A stretch of DNA of 20,600 nucleotides from a virus. A program made the position numbers and the translations under genes. This document shows, one piece after another, positions 1 through 6,975 of the stretch (positions are counted from its first letter, which is position 1; every line of letters starts with the position of its first letter). The notes beneath the pieces were generated by a model, which was given only the letters and a program-made list of their open reading frames with translations, did not search any database and was not told where the DNA came from. The stretch covers positions 1 through 20,600 of IMG/VR virus record IMGVR_UViG_3300037502_000290; one strand, given 5' to 3'.

Positions 1-914
1 CCGCTTCCTGTCCAAACATAATAAGTGTATCCTCCCGAAACTGTTCGGGTTGGGGAGCCAGTAGTTGAGGTAGCCGTGTAGTTTCCTGGTCTGCGGATAA
101 TAACAATTCCCGAACCACCTGCACCTGATGAGCCAGCGGTGTCATAATAACCGCCTCCACCACCGCCAGTATTGGCAGTTCCTGCTACTCCTGAACGGCT
201 TGGTGCGCCTTGGTTAGTGTCTCCACCTCCACGACCACCACCACCTAAACCACCAATACCACCACCAGCAGCCAAAGCGCCACCGCCACCACCAGCATAG
301 TAACCGCTATCAGCACCAGTACTAGTAGCGGTAGCCCAAGCAGACCAAGTGTTTAGACCGTCTCCACCTTGTGACATTCCATCAGTATTACCTGCTTCTC
401 CAGCACCACCGCCACCACCTTGCTCAACCCAACCACCATCAGGACCACCAGCAAATCCATAGCCAGTTGCCCCACCTGTATTGGTTTGATTGCTTGCTCC
501 AGCAGTTCCATCACTGCTAGGAGAACCAGCAGCACCACCGCCAGAACCACCTGCTCTACCTGGATTAACGGTTGGAGTAGATACAAGGTTTCCACCACCG
601 CCACCACCATTACTGGTAATGTTGTCAAAAATGGAATTACTGCCATCTGCGCCTTGACTAGAAGAAGTCCTTGATGCACCACCTGCGCCAACTGTTACTG
701 TGTAGGTTGTGCCAACAACATAAGATTTTCCTGAATGATAAGAAACGCCACCAGCACCACCGCCACCGCCGTACCCCCAACCACCGCTTGCGCCGCCAGC
801 GACAACAAGTATTTCATAAAAAGGGGGAACATAGGTTTCATTACCAGCCAACATACTTCCATAGTTAGTTCTACCTTTAATAGAACTAGCAGATAGTTTA
901 TATACAGGAGCCAC
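1..914 (-). CDS. Glycine-rich tail protein, 3' end cut by window edge
   Basis: The frame is open from a GTG at 914-912 to the window edge, so at least 304 codons are present and the C-terminus is missing. The GTG overlaps the TAG stop of the upstream gene by one base (TAGTG). An in-frame ATG at codon 21 is a weaker alternative start. The first ~32 residues are ordinary. From about residue 33 the protein reads YEILVVAGG, followed by long Gly-rich runs with Ser, Ala, Thr and Asn, and then GGSGIVIIRRPG about 35 codons before the edge. The 'LVVAGG ... GSGIVIIR' frame is the signature of the Gly-rich domain in phage tail-fibre and appendage proteins; such domains probably form polyglycine-helix bundles that present host-contact loops. 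Its place at the end of a fibre cluster supports an adhesion role. I infer it is surface exposed; receptor and exact position on the virion are unknown. Confidence 0.8.
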   Translation of the reverse strand, partial: MAPVYKLSASSIKGRTNYGSMLAGNETYVPPFYEILVVAGGASGGWGYGGGGGAGGVSYHSGKSYVVGTTYTVTVGAGGASRTSSSQGADGSNSIFDNITSNGGGGGGNLVSTPTVNPGRAGGSGGGAAGSPSSDGTAGASNQTNTGGATGYGFAGGPDGGWVEQGGGGGAGEAGNTDGMSQGGDGLNTWSAWATATSTGADSGYYAGGGGGALAAGGGIGGLGGGGRGGGDTNQGAPSRSGVAGTANTGGGGGGYYDTAGSSGAGGSGIVIIRRPGNYTATSTTGSPTRTVSGGYTYYVWTGS

Positions 915-1228
915 TATGAAATCTCCACACCTGACAAGTGGAAGTTTACACCAGTAGTAGAAGCAGAGCCAGTGATGGTTGCTGCTGGGTTAGTGGCTGG
1001 GATTACCTGCTTCAAGTCAATGACTGTAGTGTCAAAAGCACCGACAGATACTGATGAGGCTGAGGTTGTACCAGCAAAAGCAAGGGTAAAGTTTGCTGTG
1101 CTGCTAGTGGTGTTAGTCACCAAGATATTAGTAACAACCGTTGTAACTGTTGTGCTCGGTTGTGTGTATAGGGTTGTGCTTGTTGTTGCTGCTGCTGTTC
1201 TAGCCAGCGTCTTTGATGTTACAGCCAT
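914..1228 (-). CDS. Small beta-rich phage tail-associated protein
   Basis: A 104-residue protein beginning MAVTSKTLARTAAATTSTTLY and ending HLSGVEIS. It is rich in Thr, Ser, Ala and Val, with alternating hydrophobic strands and no Cys, transmembrane segment or signal peptide. The pattern 'VVTNILVTNTTSSTANFTLAFAG' followed by a strand pair and a 'NFHLSGVEI' end is, from memory, common in small proteins beside tail-fibre genes of many phages, and looks like a single beta-sandwich. Its stop overlaps the GTG of the Gly-rich protein. An AAAGG-like Shine-Dalgarno lies about 11 bases before the ATG. I infer a minor virion or fibre-associated structural protein; no enzymatic motif is visible. Confidence 0.7.
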   Translation of the reverse strand: MAVTSKTLARTAAATTSTTLYTQPSTTVTTVVTNILVTNTTSSTANFTLAFAGTTSASSVSVGAFDTTVIDLKQVIPATNPAATITGSASTTGVNFHLSGVEIS

Positions 1229-1279
1229 TAGTTACTGTACCTTTCTGTTAGTTGTTTGAACTATCTTTATAGATTGTGC

Positions 1280-1501
1280 TTAAAAACCAAGGGCGGTTAG
1301 GTCAGACTCATCAAGTCCAAGTGCTTCCAACTTAGCAAGAGCAGTTGCTCTCTTGGTTTGGGCTGCTGCCTCGGCTTGTAATTTGACTGCTACTTCTGCC
1401 TCAAAGTTTTGTCGCTCAATTATTTCTTCAGGTGTTAAATCTCGTTCTGTTATTGTTGTTTCACCTGTAATTGCATTAAACTCTTTTTCAATAATTTTCA
1501 T
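1280..1501 (-). CDS. Small helical fibre-partner protein, chaperone-like
   Basis: A 73-residue protein starting MKIIEKEFNAITGETTITER. A short N-terminal beta part is followed by a long charged, Ala/Glu-rich helix (about residues 23-58) and a C-terminal 'LEALGLDESDLTALGF' segment. An AGGAG Shine-Dalgarno sits five bases before the ATG. It directly follows the 225-residue fibre protein with an 8-base gap. The layout resembles the small XkdW-like or fibre-assembly proteins that accompany tail-fibre genes. The second such protein at 2187-2444 ends in the same type of helix-turn motif. I infer a chaperone, or a small accessory subunit of the preceding fibre; similarity to a named family is only suggestive. 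Confidence 0.65.
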   Translation of the reverse strand: MKIIEKEFNAITGETTITERDLTPEEIIERQNFEAEVAVKLQAEAAAQTKRATALAKLEALGLDESDLTALGF

Positions 1502-1509
1502 TATCGCTC

Positions 1510-2187
1510 CTAAGCGCTCGTATAAACATAAATACTTCCAGCATCAAAATTGCTGGATTGTGAAAAAGCGGAAACTGAAGTGATAACTGATGATGAATCA
1601 TAAATACCGCCGCCAGTAATAAATCTATGACCAGAACCACCATTAGCAAAACACCCACCTGCTAAAGTAAATGCTTTTAGACCCGAAGAATTACAGCCAG
1701 AAAGTTCAACATAACCTTGTAGGAATGAACCAGCATTATTACTCATTTCTCCAACATAGATAAAAGTTGCTCCAGATTGGTCAAATGTGCCTACAATGCC
1801 TGCGGAATAAGTTGATGCTCCTTGAACTGTCCCGCCTCTTTGTGTGTAATTAGTGCCGCTATCTGTATTTAATCTAAGACCTATGTAATCACTCGTATTA
1901 ACACTACTAGCCCCAGCAAATAAAACTAGGATTTTATCTTTTCCTGAAATGCCGCTAACTGTTATAGTTTGAGCGCCTGTTAGCGCAGTTCCACCAGCGT
2001 TCAATAAAGACCAGTTAGCACCAGCAGGCGCAGCCCACTTCAACCCTGTTGCCTCAGCCGAGTCTACCGAGAGAAGATAGCCAGCAGTAGAAGCAACGGC
2101 TAGAGTGGTAGAGGCATCTGTGCCATTACCTACAACTAGGGTTCCCTTAGCATTGGGAGCCGTAGCATTAGAACGAGATTTTGTCAT
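1510..2187 (-). CDS. Tail fibre / receptor-binding-like protein with C-terminal beta domain
   Basis: A 225-residue protein. Residues ~11-55 carry the module AKGTLVVG...TTLAV...LLSVDS.EATGLKW..P, which also occurs in the next two fibre genes upstream. The rest, from about residue 58, is a Ser/Gly/aromatic-rich beta domain ending in ITSVSAFSQSSNFDAGSIYVYTSA. The end pattern 'ITS+...S..+F.aGsiyvY' is common at the C-termini of phage fibre proteins, where a compact beta domain contacts the receptor. The ATG overlaps the preceding stop (TAATG), and a GGAGG Shine-Dalgarno lies six bases ahead inside the upstream gene. I infer a distal fibre or receptor-binding subunit. Two Cys (in LSGCNSS and GGCFAN) could be paired or buried; this cannot be judged here. 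Confidence 0.75.
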   Translation of the reverse strand: MTKSRSNATAPNAKGTLVVGNGTDASTTLAVASTAGYLLSVDSAEATGLKWAAPAGANWSLLNAGGTALTGAQTITVSGISGKDKILVLFAGASSVNTSDYIGLRLNTDSGTNYTQRGGTVQGASTYSAGIVGTFDQSGATFIYVGEMSNNAGSFLQGYVELSGCNSSGLKAFTLAGGCFANGGSGHRFITGGGIYDSSSVITSVSAFSQSSNFDAGSIYVYTSA

Positions 2188-2444
2188 TAGTTACCTCCAA
2201 GGAGTAGGCGGGCTTCATCTTCTGTGATGCCTAGTTTGTCTAGTAGGGCTTGCTTTTGTGCTGCTTTGGTTGCTTCAGCCTGTGCTTCATCAATTTTAAT
2301 CTGCTCAATGGCTGCATCTATTTCGGCTTGAGTGGGCGCATCGCCTTCAAGAACATCCCACTTGATAGTTGAGTAATCATTATTTGTAAATGAAAACTCT
2401 GCTTCTGGGTGTAAGTGACGAATTGCTTTAACTAAATAACTCAT
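2187..2444 (-). CDS. Small helical fibre-partner protein, XkdW-like
   Basis: An 85-residue protein starting MSYLVKAIRHLHPEAEFSF. The N-terminal ~30 residues read as short strands (EFSFTNNDYSTIKWDVLEG). They are followed by 'PTQAEIDAAIEQI', a Lys/Ala/Gln-rich helix, and an end of LLDKLGITEDEARLLLGGN. The 'IKW' plus 'P T.AEI.AAI' layout is typical of XkdW-type small tail proteins. It sits between two fibre genes, overlapping both by one base (TAATG at each junction), so it is probably translated by coupling with the 298-residue fibre. I infer an assembly partner or chaperone for that fibre. It pairs conceptually with the 73-residue protein at 1280-1501. Confidence 0.68.
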   Translation of the reverse strand: MSYLVKAIRHLHPEAEFSFTNNDYSTIKWDVLEGDAPTQAEIDAAIEQIKIDEAQAEATKAAQKQALLDKLGITEDEARLLLGGN

Positions 2445-3340
2445 TATGCACCTATTTCTAAAAGTGTAATTGTTGAAGGGGCAGAGTTGTCTTGATAAAC
2501 TATTTGACCGCTATCCGCAGTAGTACTTACTTTGCCTTGCGTTTTATATGTAGTCGCAGAAGTCGTTGCAGGGCTATCTTTATAAATTAGATTTGTATAT
2601 AAACCTAAAAATACCGCAGTTGCACCTGTCGCTGCTAATCTTGAAGAAAAATCAGCATTGTAGATAGAAGTAACACCTCTTACAATTTGTAAAGAACCAT
2701 TAATTGAAGTGCTATTTCTTGATTGATAGCCAAATTGACTTACCATTACTAAAATAGTTGATGTAGTAGAAGTCGGAGTAATTGTGGCAGTTAAGGTTGT
2801 ATCTGTATAAGAAGTAGATGCAACCGTTGTAGAAGTTGTCGTTGATGCTGTTACAACCTGCAACACTTTTCCACCAGTAGCAGGTGTAGCCCACTTGAGT
2901 CCCGTGCCTGTTGTGGAGTCGGCAGTAAGGACTTGGTTATTACTACCTACAGCCAAGCGACCAGGAGTATCTGCACCAGTTCCTACTAGGATGTCACCCT
3001 TAGCATCTACGATTGTATTGCTAATGGCGTTGCTTACACTAAAAGCATTGACTGTCCATACGCTGACAATATCTCCAGCAGTCAGGGCTGTGAGTCCTGT
3101 AATGCTGTTACCAGTAGTTGCTGTGTAGTCATCGCCACGCTTCTGTAGTACACCATTGATGAATACCAATTCCTGACCTACTGTGTAGGACAATGGCTGG
3201 CTGTTGTCATCATTACCAGATACAGATGTTTCACCACCTGATGCTGTCTTAACCCAAGTAGAGATAGATGAGGATGTACCTTGGTCACCCTTACCTGCGA
3301 CAACCTGCCACGCAGTGCCGTCGTATCGTTTAACCGCCAT
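2444..3340 (-). CDS. Tail fibre protein with shared AKG...GLKW module
   Basis: A 298-residue protein starting MAVKRYDGTAWQVVAGKGDQG, a common opening of phage fibre or appendage proteins. About residues 35-105 (YTVGQELVFINGVLQ...DYTATTGNSITGL...AGDIVSVWTVNAFSV) form a beta domain often found in fibre shafts. Residues ~112-155 carry the DAKGDILVGTG...RLAV...LTADS..GTGLKWATPA module also present in both neighbouring fibre genes. The C-terminal ~140 residues are Thr/Ser-rich beta structure ending STITLLEIGA. Start ATG at 3340 is preceded by GGAGG at seven bases and overlaps the stop of the 618-residue fibre gene. I infer a fibre subunit mounted on, or alternative to, its neighbours. Confidence 0.75.
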   Translation of the reverse strand: MAVKRYDGTAWQVVAGKGDQGTSSSISTWVKTASGGETSVSGNDDNSQPLSYTVGQELVFINGVLQKRGDDYTATTGNSITGLTALTAGDIVSVWTVNAFSVSNAISNTIVDAKGDILVGTGADTPGRLAVGSNNQVLTADSTTGTGLKWATPATGGKVLQVVTASTTTSTTVASTSYTDTTLTATITPTSTTSTILVMVSQFGYQSRNSTSINGSLQIVRGVTSIYNADFSSRLAATGATAVFLGLYTNLIYKDSPATTSATTYKTQGKVSTTADSGQIVYQDNSAPSTITLLEIGA

Positions 3341-5196
3341 TAGTATGCCTCCATAATTACCATAGTAGTGAGGTCTGCAATCTCTGTAGACTCAGAATCA
3401 GAAGTGTCATCAATCCATACATCACCAGTTGAAGGTGAAGTAGGGGTTGTTGTTCCAACAAATATTCTTTTTCCAGGGTCAGCATCAGTTACTGTTAGTG
3501 GTGATACATTAACTGTGCCTGTTGTAGCCGTGCTGGTACCCATACCAACAAAGTCAATGTAGTCATAGGTTGATGCGGCACCGCCATCAATCTTTACTTG
3601 GCTACCAGCGGCAACAGTTCCCCACTCAACACCTGTGCCAGTTGACTTAAGATACTGTCCGTTAGTTCCGCTAGAAGCAGATGCAGTCAGAGTTCCAGAT
3701 AGTGTTGCGTTATCTAGTGTAACTGCTGTAATTGTAGATACTGTTGTACCAGAGGTAATGACTGTGGTACCGATAGTTGGTGCGGTATATCCAGCAGGTG
3801 CTGCTTGCCACTCAAGTCCTGTAGCAGTAGCAGAGTTAACTGCCAAGATGTAGCCATTAGTTGTTGAAACTGTTAGTGGGCTAAAGGCATCATTGGCTGT
3901 ACCTACCAGTAAATCTCCCTTAGCATCAAAGGATGCTGCGACAGCAGCAGCAGCACTTGCTGCAGATACAGCAGCAGAGTTGGCTGAAGTCAGGGCAGAT
4001 GATGCAGATGTTGCTGCACTTGATGCGCTAGTAGCAGCCGAGGCTGCAGATGTAGCAGCAGCAGCAACGCTGGCTGCCATAGTAGAGGCAGAGGTTGCAG
4101 CGCTGTTAGCCGAAGTTAAAGCCGAGGCAGCAGATGTACTTGCTGAGTTAGCAGAGGTAAGAGCAGATGAGGCAGAAGTTGCAGCCGATGAAGCCGATGT
4201 GGCTGCTGCCGTTGCAGAGTTAGCAGCCGTAGTAGCACTGGCTGCAGCGCTAGTAGCACTGGTAGCCGCTGCTGTGGCAGAAGCCGCTGCGCTGGTCGCA
4301 GAGGTGGCTGCTGCTATGGCTGAGGTAGATGCACTGTTGGCGCTAGTTAGGGCGTTAGAAGCGCTTGTAGAGGCGCTAGAGGCACTTGTAGCGGCAGAGG
4401 CAGCACTGGTAGCAGCCGATGCTGCTGAGGTTGCTGCAGCCGTGGCAGAGCCAAGGATGCTGTCTACATAATCTTTAGGGGTAGCAGAGGTAGCAATCAT
4501 CCCTGCGCTGGATAGACCTGTGATGACTGGACTGCCCGAGATAGTAGGGCTGGTCAAAGTCTTGTTAGTCAGAGTCTGGGTTGCTGTAGCAATAACAACT
4601 ACGCCTGTTGTATCAGGCAAAGTAATTGTGTTGTCTTGCGTAGGTTCTGTTACAGTCAGGGTAGTTTCATAAGGGTCTGCGTTAGTTCCTTCAAATACAA
4701 TAGAAGAAGGAGCAGTTGGTGTTCCAGTAAATACTGGGTCAGAAATTGTTGGGGCTGTAAGAGTCTTATTGGTAAGAGTCTGTGTCTTAAGAGTACCGAC
4801 TACTACACCTTCACCAGCAGCAATGCCGTGCATTGCGTGAGCATTACCGCCACCGTCGTTATAAGAGGCATCAGCCTCTGTGTGTAGGTTGGCATCACGG
4901 TAATCACGACCAATAGCCATATGTCTTACGACAGCACCTGCTGAGTGAGCCTGTGCTGTTGAGCCGTCTATTGCGCGAGTAATTGTAAAGGTGTTAGTAG
5001 ATACCGCCGTGGCATCTACAATTTCTTCAATCGCCGTATCTGGGTCTAGAACAAGAGTAAAGGTTCTGCCCGCTGGGATGGTTACACCACCAAGTAGGGT
5101 AGTGCCAGAGACAACAACGATTGACGTAGCGCCTGCCGTAATGGCAGCCGTCAGCGTTGACTGCTGAGAGCGAGAGGAGTATTGGCGAGTTGTCAT
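3340..5196 (-). CDS. Large tail fibre protein with Ala/Ser/Thr repeat shaft
   Basis: A 618-residue protein beginning MTTRQYSSRSQQSTL. Residues ~1-110 are a beta-rich N-terminal domain with 'TRAIDGSTAQAHSAGA' and 'IGRDYRDAN', familiar from virion-attachment ends of phage fibres. Two 'QTLTNKTLTxPTIS' units occur around residues 134-220. Residues ~247-422 are an almost uninterrupted Ala/Ser/Thr repeat (ATSAASAATSA style) with Ala and Ser/Thr alternating in heptad-like order, probably a long trimeric shaft. A 'FDAKGDLLVGT...GLEW' module follows, then beta segments with GVEWG and a C-terminus of DLTTMVIMEAY. The AGGA Shine-Dalgarno lies in the 8-base gap after the connector-like gene. I infer the main side or central fibre that anchors the smaller fibre proteins. 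Confidence 0.82.
   Translation of the reverse strand: MTTRQYSSRSQQSTLTAAITAGATSIVVVSGTTLLGGVTIPAGRTFTLVLDPDTAIEEIVDATAVSTNTFTITRAIDGSTAQAHSAGAVVRHMAIGRDYRDANLHTEADASYNDGGGNAHAMHGIAAGEGVVVGTLKTQTLTNKTLTAPTISDPVFTGTPTAPSSIVFEGTNADPYETTLTVTEPTQDNTITLPDTTGVVVIATATQTLTNKTLTSPTISGSPVITGLSSAGMIATSATPKDYVDSILGSATAAATSAASAATSAASAATSASSASTSASNALTSANSASTSAIAAATSATSAAASATAAATSATSAAASATTAANSATAAATSASSAATSASSALTSANSASTSAASALTSANSAATSASTMAASVAAAATSAASAATSASSAATSASSALTSANSAAVSAASAAAAVAASFDAKGDLLVGTANDAFSPLTVSTTNGYILAVNSATATGLEWQAAPAGYTAPTIGTTVITSGTTVSTITAVTLDNATLSGTLTASASSGTNGQYLKSTGTGVEWGTVAAGSQVKIDGGAASTYDYIDFVGMGTSTATTGTVNVSPLTVTDADPGKRIFVGTTTPTSPSTGDVWIDDTSDSESTEIADLTTMVIMEAY
3930..4455 (-). repeat. Ala/Ser/Thr codon repeat within fibre gene
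   Basis: About 175 codons consisting almost only of GCN, AGY/TCN and ACN encode the fibre shaft. Recurrent word units are AATSA, ASSAATSA and ALTSANSA; the last recurs about five times, showing growth by internal duplication. On the plus strand the same bases give an Ala/Val/Glu-rich open frame that is only a shadow. Confidence 0.8.
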
Positions 5197-5204
5197 TCAG
5201 GTTC

Positions 5205-6137
5205 CTATCGGTTGAATCGAATGCGGGGAGGGTACTGACCTTGGAAGGCAGAAATTTCTTCTCTGAGTCTCTGTGTATAGAGAGCAAAGATTTGACGTGT
5301 TGCATTGTTTGCTGAACCGAATGGACGCTTAGCGTCAATCTCGTCAGCCTGTGGGCTAATCTGAGAGGCACGTGCAGGGTCAAGATATGCAAGCAATCTA
5401 TACGCTGCGCCTAGGATGATGACATCTCGTGCTGACTCAGGGAATCCTGTCTGGGTTGTAAATGTTTGGCTTGTTGATGTGAATGCTGAGGCTTGCGTCA
5501 CATACATAAGTTTAACAGTACGACCTGCGGTTACATAATCATAGATGGTTACTGTCTGTGAGCCTTGACCCCAAGTAGCAGTCTCTGCTAGTGGGTCAAA
5601 GTCATAACGATTGACTCGAATCCATTCCTTAGTTGGACCAGTGTCCTGCCACATAATCGTCAAGATAGCCTCAACATTGAGTGGGTTGCCGTTGGAATCT
5701 TTTAGGTCATAAGTATTCTGAGCAGCATTGAAAGTAAATGTGGTCTGCTTCACAACCATCAACTGTGTACCTACAGCACGGATAGTATCGTTGATAGCCT
5801 TCTTGACCACATAGCGTGGGAAGATAGGTGAGATAGTTACCTTGGTGTCAATCGCTGCTGTAGAGGCTGTAGTGCCTAGATATCCGCGACCATAGGGAGC
5901 GATTGTCGCTGTATTAGCAACGCGGTCAAAAGAGTCAATCCACATCAACTCTTCGCCTACCTCAATGATGCCCTTACCTACTGAGTCACTAGAACCTAGG
6001 CTTAGGATGGTAGGAGAAGAACTAGGAGAAGTTAATGTAGTAACTGCTGCTGTAAGGTATGTAGAGCGGTCTTGTTGATAGGTATAACCCGAGAGGTTGA
6101 TTAGAACCTCATCAATCATTTCTTGTAGAGTTGTCAC
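5205..6137 (-). CDS. Probable head-tail connector / tail tubular-like protein
   Basis: A 310-residue protein starting at GTG (6137-6135), which overlaps the upstream stop as GTGA. The N-terminal MTTLQEMIDEVLINLSGY helix is followed by a small beta domain (about residues 40-100: IGKGIIEVGEELMWIDS...APYGRGYLGT). Then comes 'ISPIFPRYVVKKAINDTIRAVG', strands with 'NTYDLKDSNGNPLNVEAIL', and an end of QRLREEISAFQGQYPPRIRF. This organisation (N-terminal helix, inserted beta domain, 'FPR..V..AINDTIR' helix, and a conserved alpha-helical tail around 'LGAAYRLL') fits phage gene products annotated as adaptors or tail tubular proteins, and it sits between capsid-side genes and fibres. The alternative is a baseplate or minor tail protein. 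The connector role is inferred from position and fold pattern, not from a recognised catalytic or binding motif. Confidence 0.6.
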   Translation of the reverse strand: MTTLQEMIDEVLINLSGYTYQQDRSTYLTAAVTTLTSPSSSPTILSLGSSDSVGKGIIEVGEELMWIDSFDRVANTATIAPYGRGYLGTTASTAAIDTKVTISPIFPRYVVKKAINDTIRAVGTQLMVVKQTTFTFNAAQNTYDLKDSNGNPLNVEAILTIMWQDTGPTKEWIRVNRYDFDPLAETATWGQGSQTVTIYDYVTAGRTVKLMYVTQASAFTSTSQTFTTQTGFPESARDVIILGAAYRLLAYLDPARASQISPQADEIDAKRPFGSANNATRQIFALYTQRLREEISAFQGQYPPRIRFNR

Positions 6138-6409
6138 AGGTCAATACTCCTTAAGGCATCAGTCGGTGAAAGGTTTGTTGTCCCTGCTAATTCGTTGCAG
6201 ATTCCGCCCAGGGCTTTATAATCGTCAGGTTGACGGTTGGCATCTGCTTTAAGGTTAAGAGCGCCAAGCAAGGCTAATCCTGTGGTACCTGCATATACGT
6301 TGGCAGCCTGAACAGGCGCTACGTAATCTGCGATTGCTGGATATGTCCCACCATTAGCAAGTCTATTCAACTCGCTAGTAAATGTACTACCTGCTGTGCC
6401 CGTTGCCAT
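6134..6409 (-). CDS. Small hypothetical phage protein upstream of connector
   Basis: A 91-residue protein starting MATGTAGSTFTSELNRLANGG and ending LSPTDALRSIDL. It is mostly alpha-helical with an Ala/Gly-rich middle (VQAANVYAGTTGLALLGALNL) that is amphipathic rather than clearly membrane spanning. It has one Cys and no signal peptide or known catalytic motif. It overlaps its upstream neighbour by TAATG and its downstream neighbour by GTGA, so translation of all three is probably coupled. Position between the basic small proteins and the connector-like protein suggests a minor virion or assembly protein. I do not recognise a named family with confidence. Confidence 0.65.
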   Translation of the reverse strand: MATGTAGSTFTSELNRLANGGTYPAIADYVAPVQAANVYAGTTGLALLGALNLKADANRQPDDYKALGGICNELAGTTNLSPTDALRSIDL

Positions 6410-6567
6410 TATCTGCCTTTCTTCTTAGCCACTGCTGCGTTATCAATAAGATTTGGGTAAGGTCGTCCTGCTGCCCTAGCCCTTTTCTTTGCCGCAGCCT
6501 TTTGTGCTGGCGTTAATTTCTTAGAAGTTTTCTTTGGGTTCTTCTTATCCCAAAATGCTTTCTTCAC
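6409..6567 (-). CDS. Very small Lys-rich protein, GTG start
   Basis: Found by hand translation: 52 residues from GTG at 6567-6565, starting MKKAFWDKKNPKKTSKKLTP and ending AAVAKKKGR, with TAA overlapping the next ATG (TAATG). The GTG overlaps the upstream TGA as GTGA; a second GTG directly before it (6570) is an alternative start. Over a third of the residues are Lys or Arg. The middle 'LTPAQKAAAKKRARAAGRPYPNLIDN' is a pattern I associate with short phage proteins. Probably an alpha-helical, DNA- or RNA-compatible basic peptide. Function unknown. Confidence 0.68.
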   Translation of the reverse strand: MKKAFWDKKNPKKTSKKLTPAQKAAAKKRARAAGRPYPNLIDNAAVAKKKGR

Positions 6568-6863
6568 CACTTCACCTTATCTGCCCAGTAGGCTGCCGAC
6601 ATCTTGCCCTTAGCGATATTCTTGCTATGACGTGCTTTGAATGAGGCGCGTTTCTTTTTCATACGGTCAGACTCTCCAGCCTTCGGAGCACCTGCTGTTT
6701 TAGCACCTTGCTCACCGAAACGAATTGTCTTGACTTGTTCGCCTGACTTGGCTACTACTACGTGGCTTTTGGTTGGATGATTAGGGGTACGCTTTGGCTT
6801 GTTAAAGCCTGATACTCCAGCCCTCTTAAGCCTTGGGTCCGCTTTCTTTGCCATACTCCCCAT
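6564..6863 (-). CDS. Small basic phage protein (RFGEQG / YWADKVKW type)
   Basis: A 99-residue basic protein; an internal ATG at 6854 gives MAKKADPRLKRAGVSG, which looks like the more usual start of the family, while the ATG at 6863 adds MGS. Conserved-looking blocks are NKPKRTPNHPTKSHVVVAK, VKTIRFGEQG (a short beta part), KRASFKARHSKNIAKGKMS and the C-terminal AAYWADKVKW. These blocks recur in small proteins of many environmental phages, in my memory of such sequences; no molecular function is established to my knowledge. The gene overlaps the previous small gene by 38 bases and the next by four. The Arg/Lys and His content suggests nucleic-acid or capsid-interior binding, which is inference. 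Confidence 0.78.
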   Translation of the reverse strand: MGSMAKKADPRLKRAGVSGFNKPKRTPNHPTKSHVVVAKSGEQVKTIRFGEQGAKTAGAPKAGESDRMKKKRASFKARHSKNIAKGKMSAAYWADKVKW

Positions 6864-6975
6864 ACTTTCCTAGTACTGCTCTTACTGTTCCATTCTTGTT
6901 TAACCGCACCACGTAGCCATCCTTAATCTGAACAGGATTAAACTTGCGGTGCGGTTTTTGCTTACCCGAAGACAT
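6826..6975 (-). CDS. Very small basic protein, start overlaps previous stop
   Basis: Found by hand translation: 49 residues from ATG at 6975-6973, starting MSSGKQKPHRKFNPVQIKDG, then YVVRLNKNGTVRAVLGKYG and ending KESGPKA. The ATG overlaps the upstream TAA (TAATG), and the last 38 bases are shared with the start of the 99-residue gene in another frame. 'IKDGYVVRLNKNGTVRAVLG' reads as a small beta-hairpin fold rather than a helix, unlike most of its Lys-rich neighbours. No known family is recognised. It is supported by conserved packing and coupling, not by codon statistics I could compute. Confidence 0.6.
   Translation of the reverse strand: MSSGKQKPHRKFNPVQIKDGYVVRLNKNGTVRAVLGKYGEYGKESGPKA

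Noticed and set aside
353-691. 112-residue hydrophobic minus-strand frame that looks membrane-like
   Set aside because: Out-of-frame reading of the Gly-rich tail gene (GGT GGT read as GTG/TGG gives Val and Leu runs). The in-frame Gly-rich reading is open through the whole region.
1229-1279. Possible promoter with TATAAA in the gap
   Set aside because: No -35-like hexamer at a suitable distance; a 4-base inverted repeat is too short to call.
3893-4471. 192-residue plus-strand open frame rich in Ala, Val, Asp and Glu
   Set aside because: It is the exact antisense of the Ala/Ser/Thr fibre shaft; repetitive GC-rich codons avoid stops on both strands. No ribosome site and opposite to all other genes.
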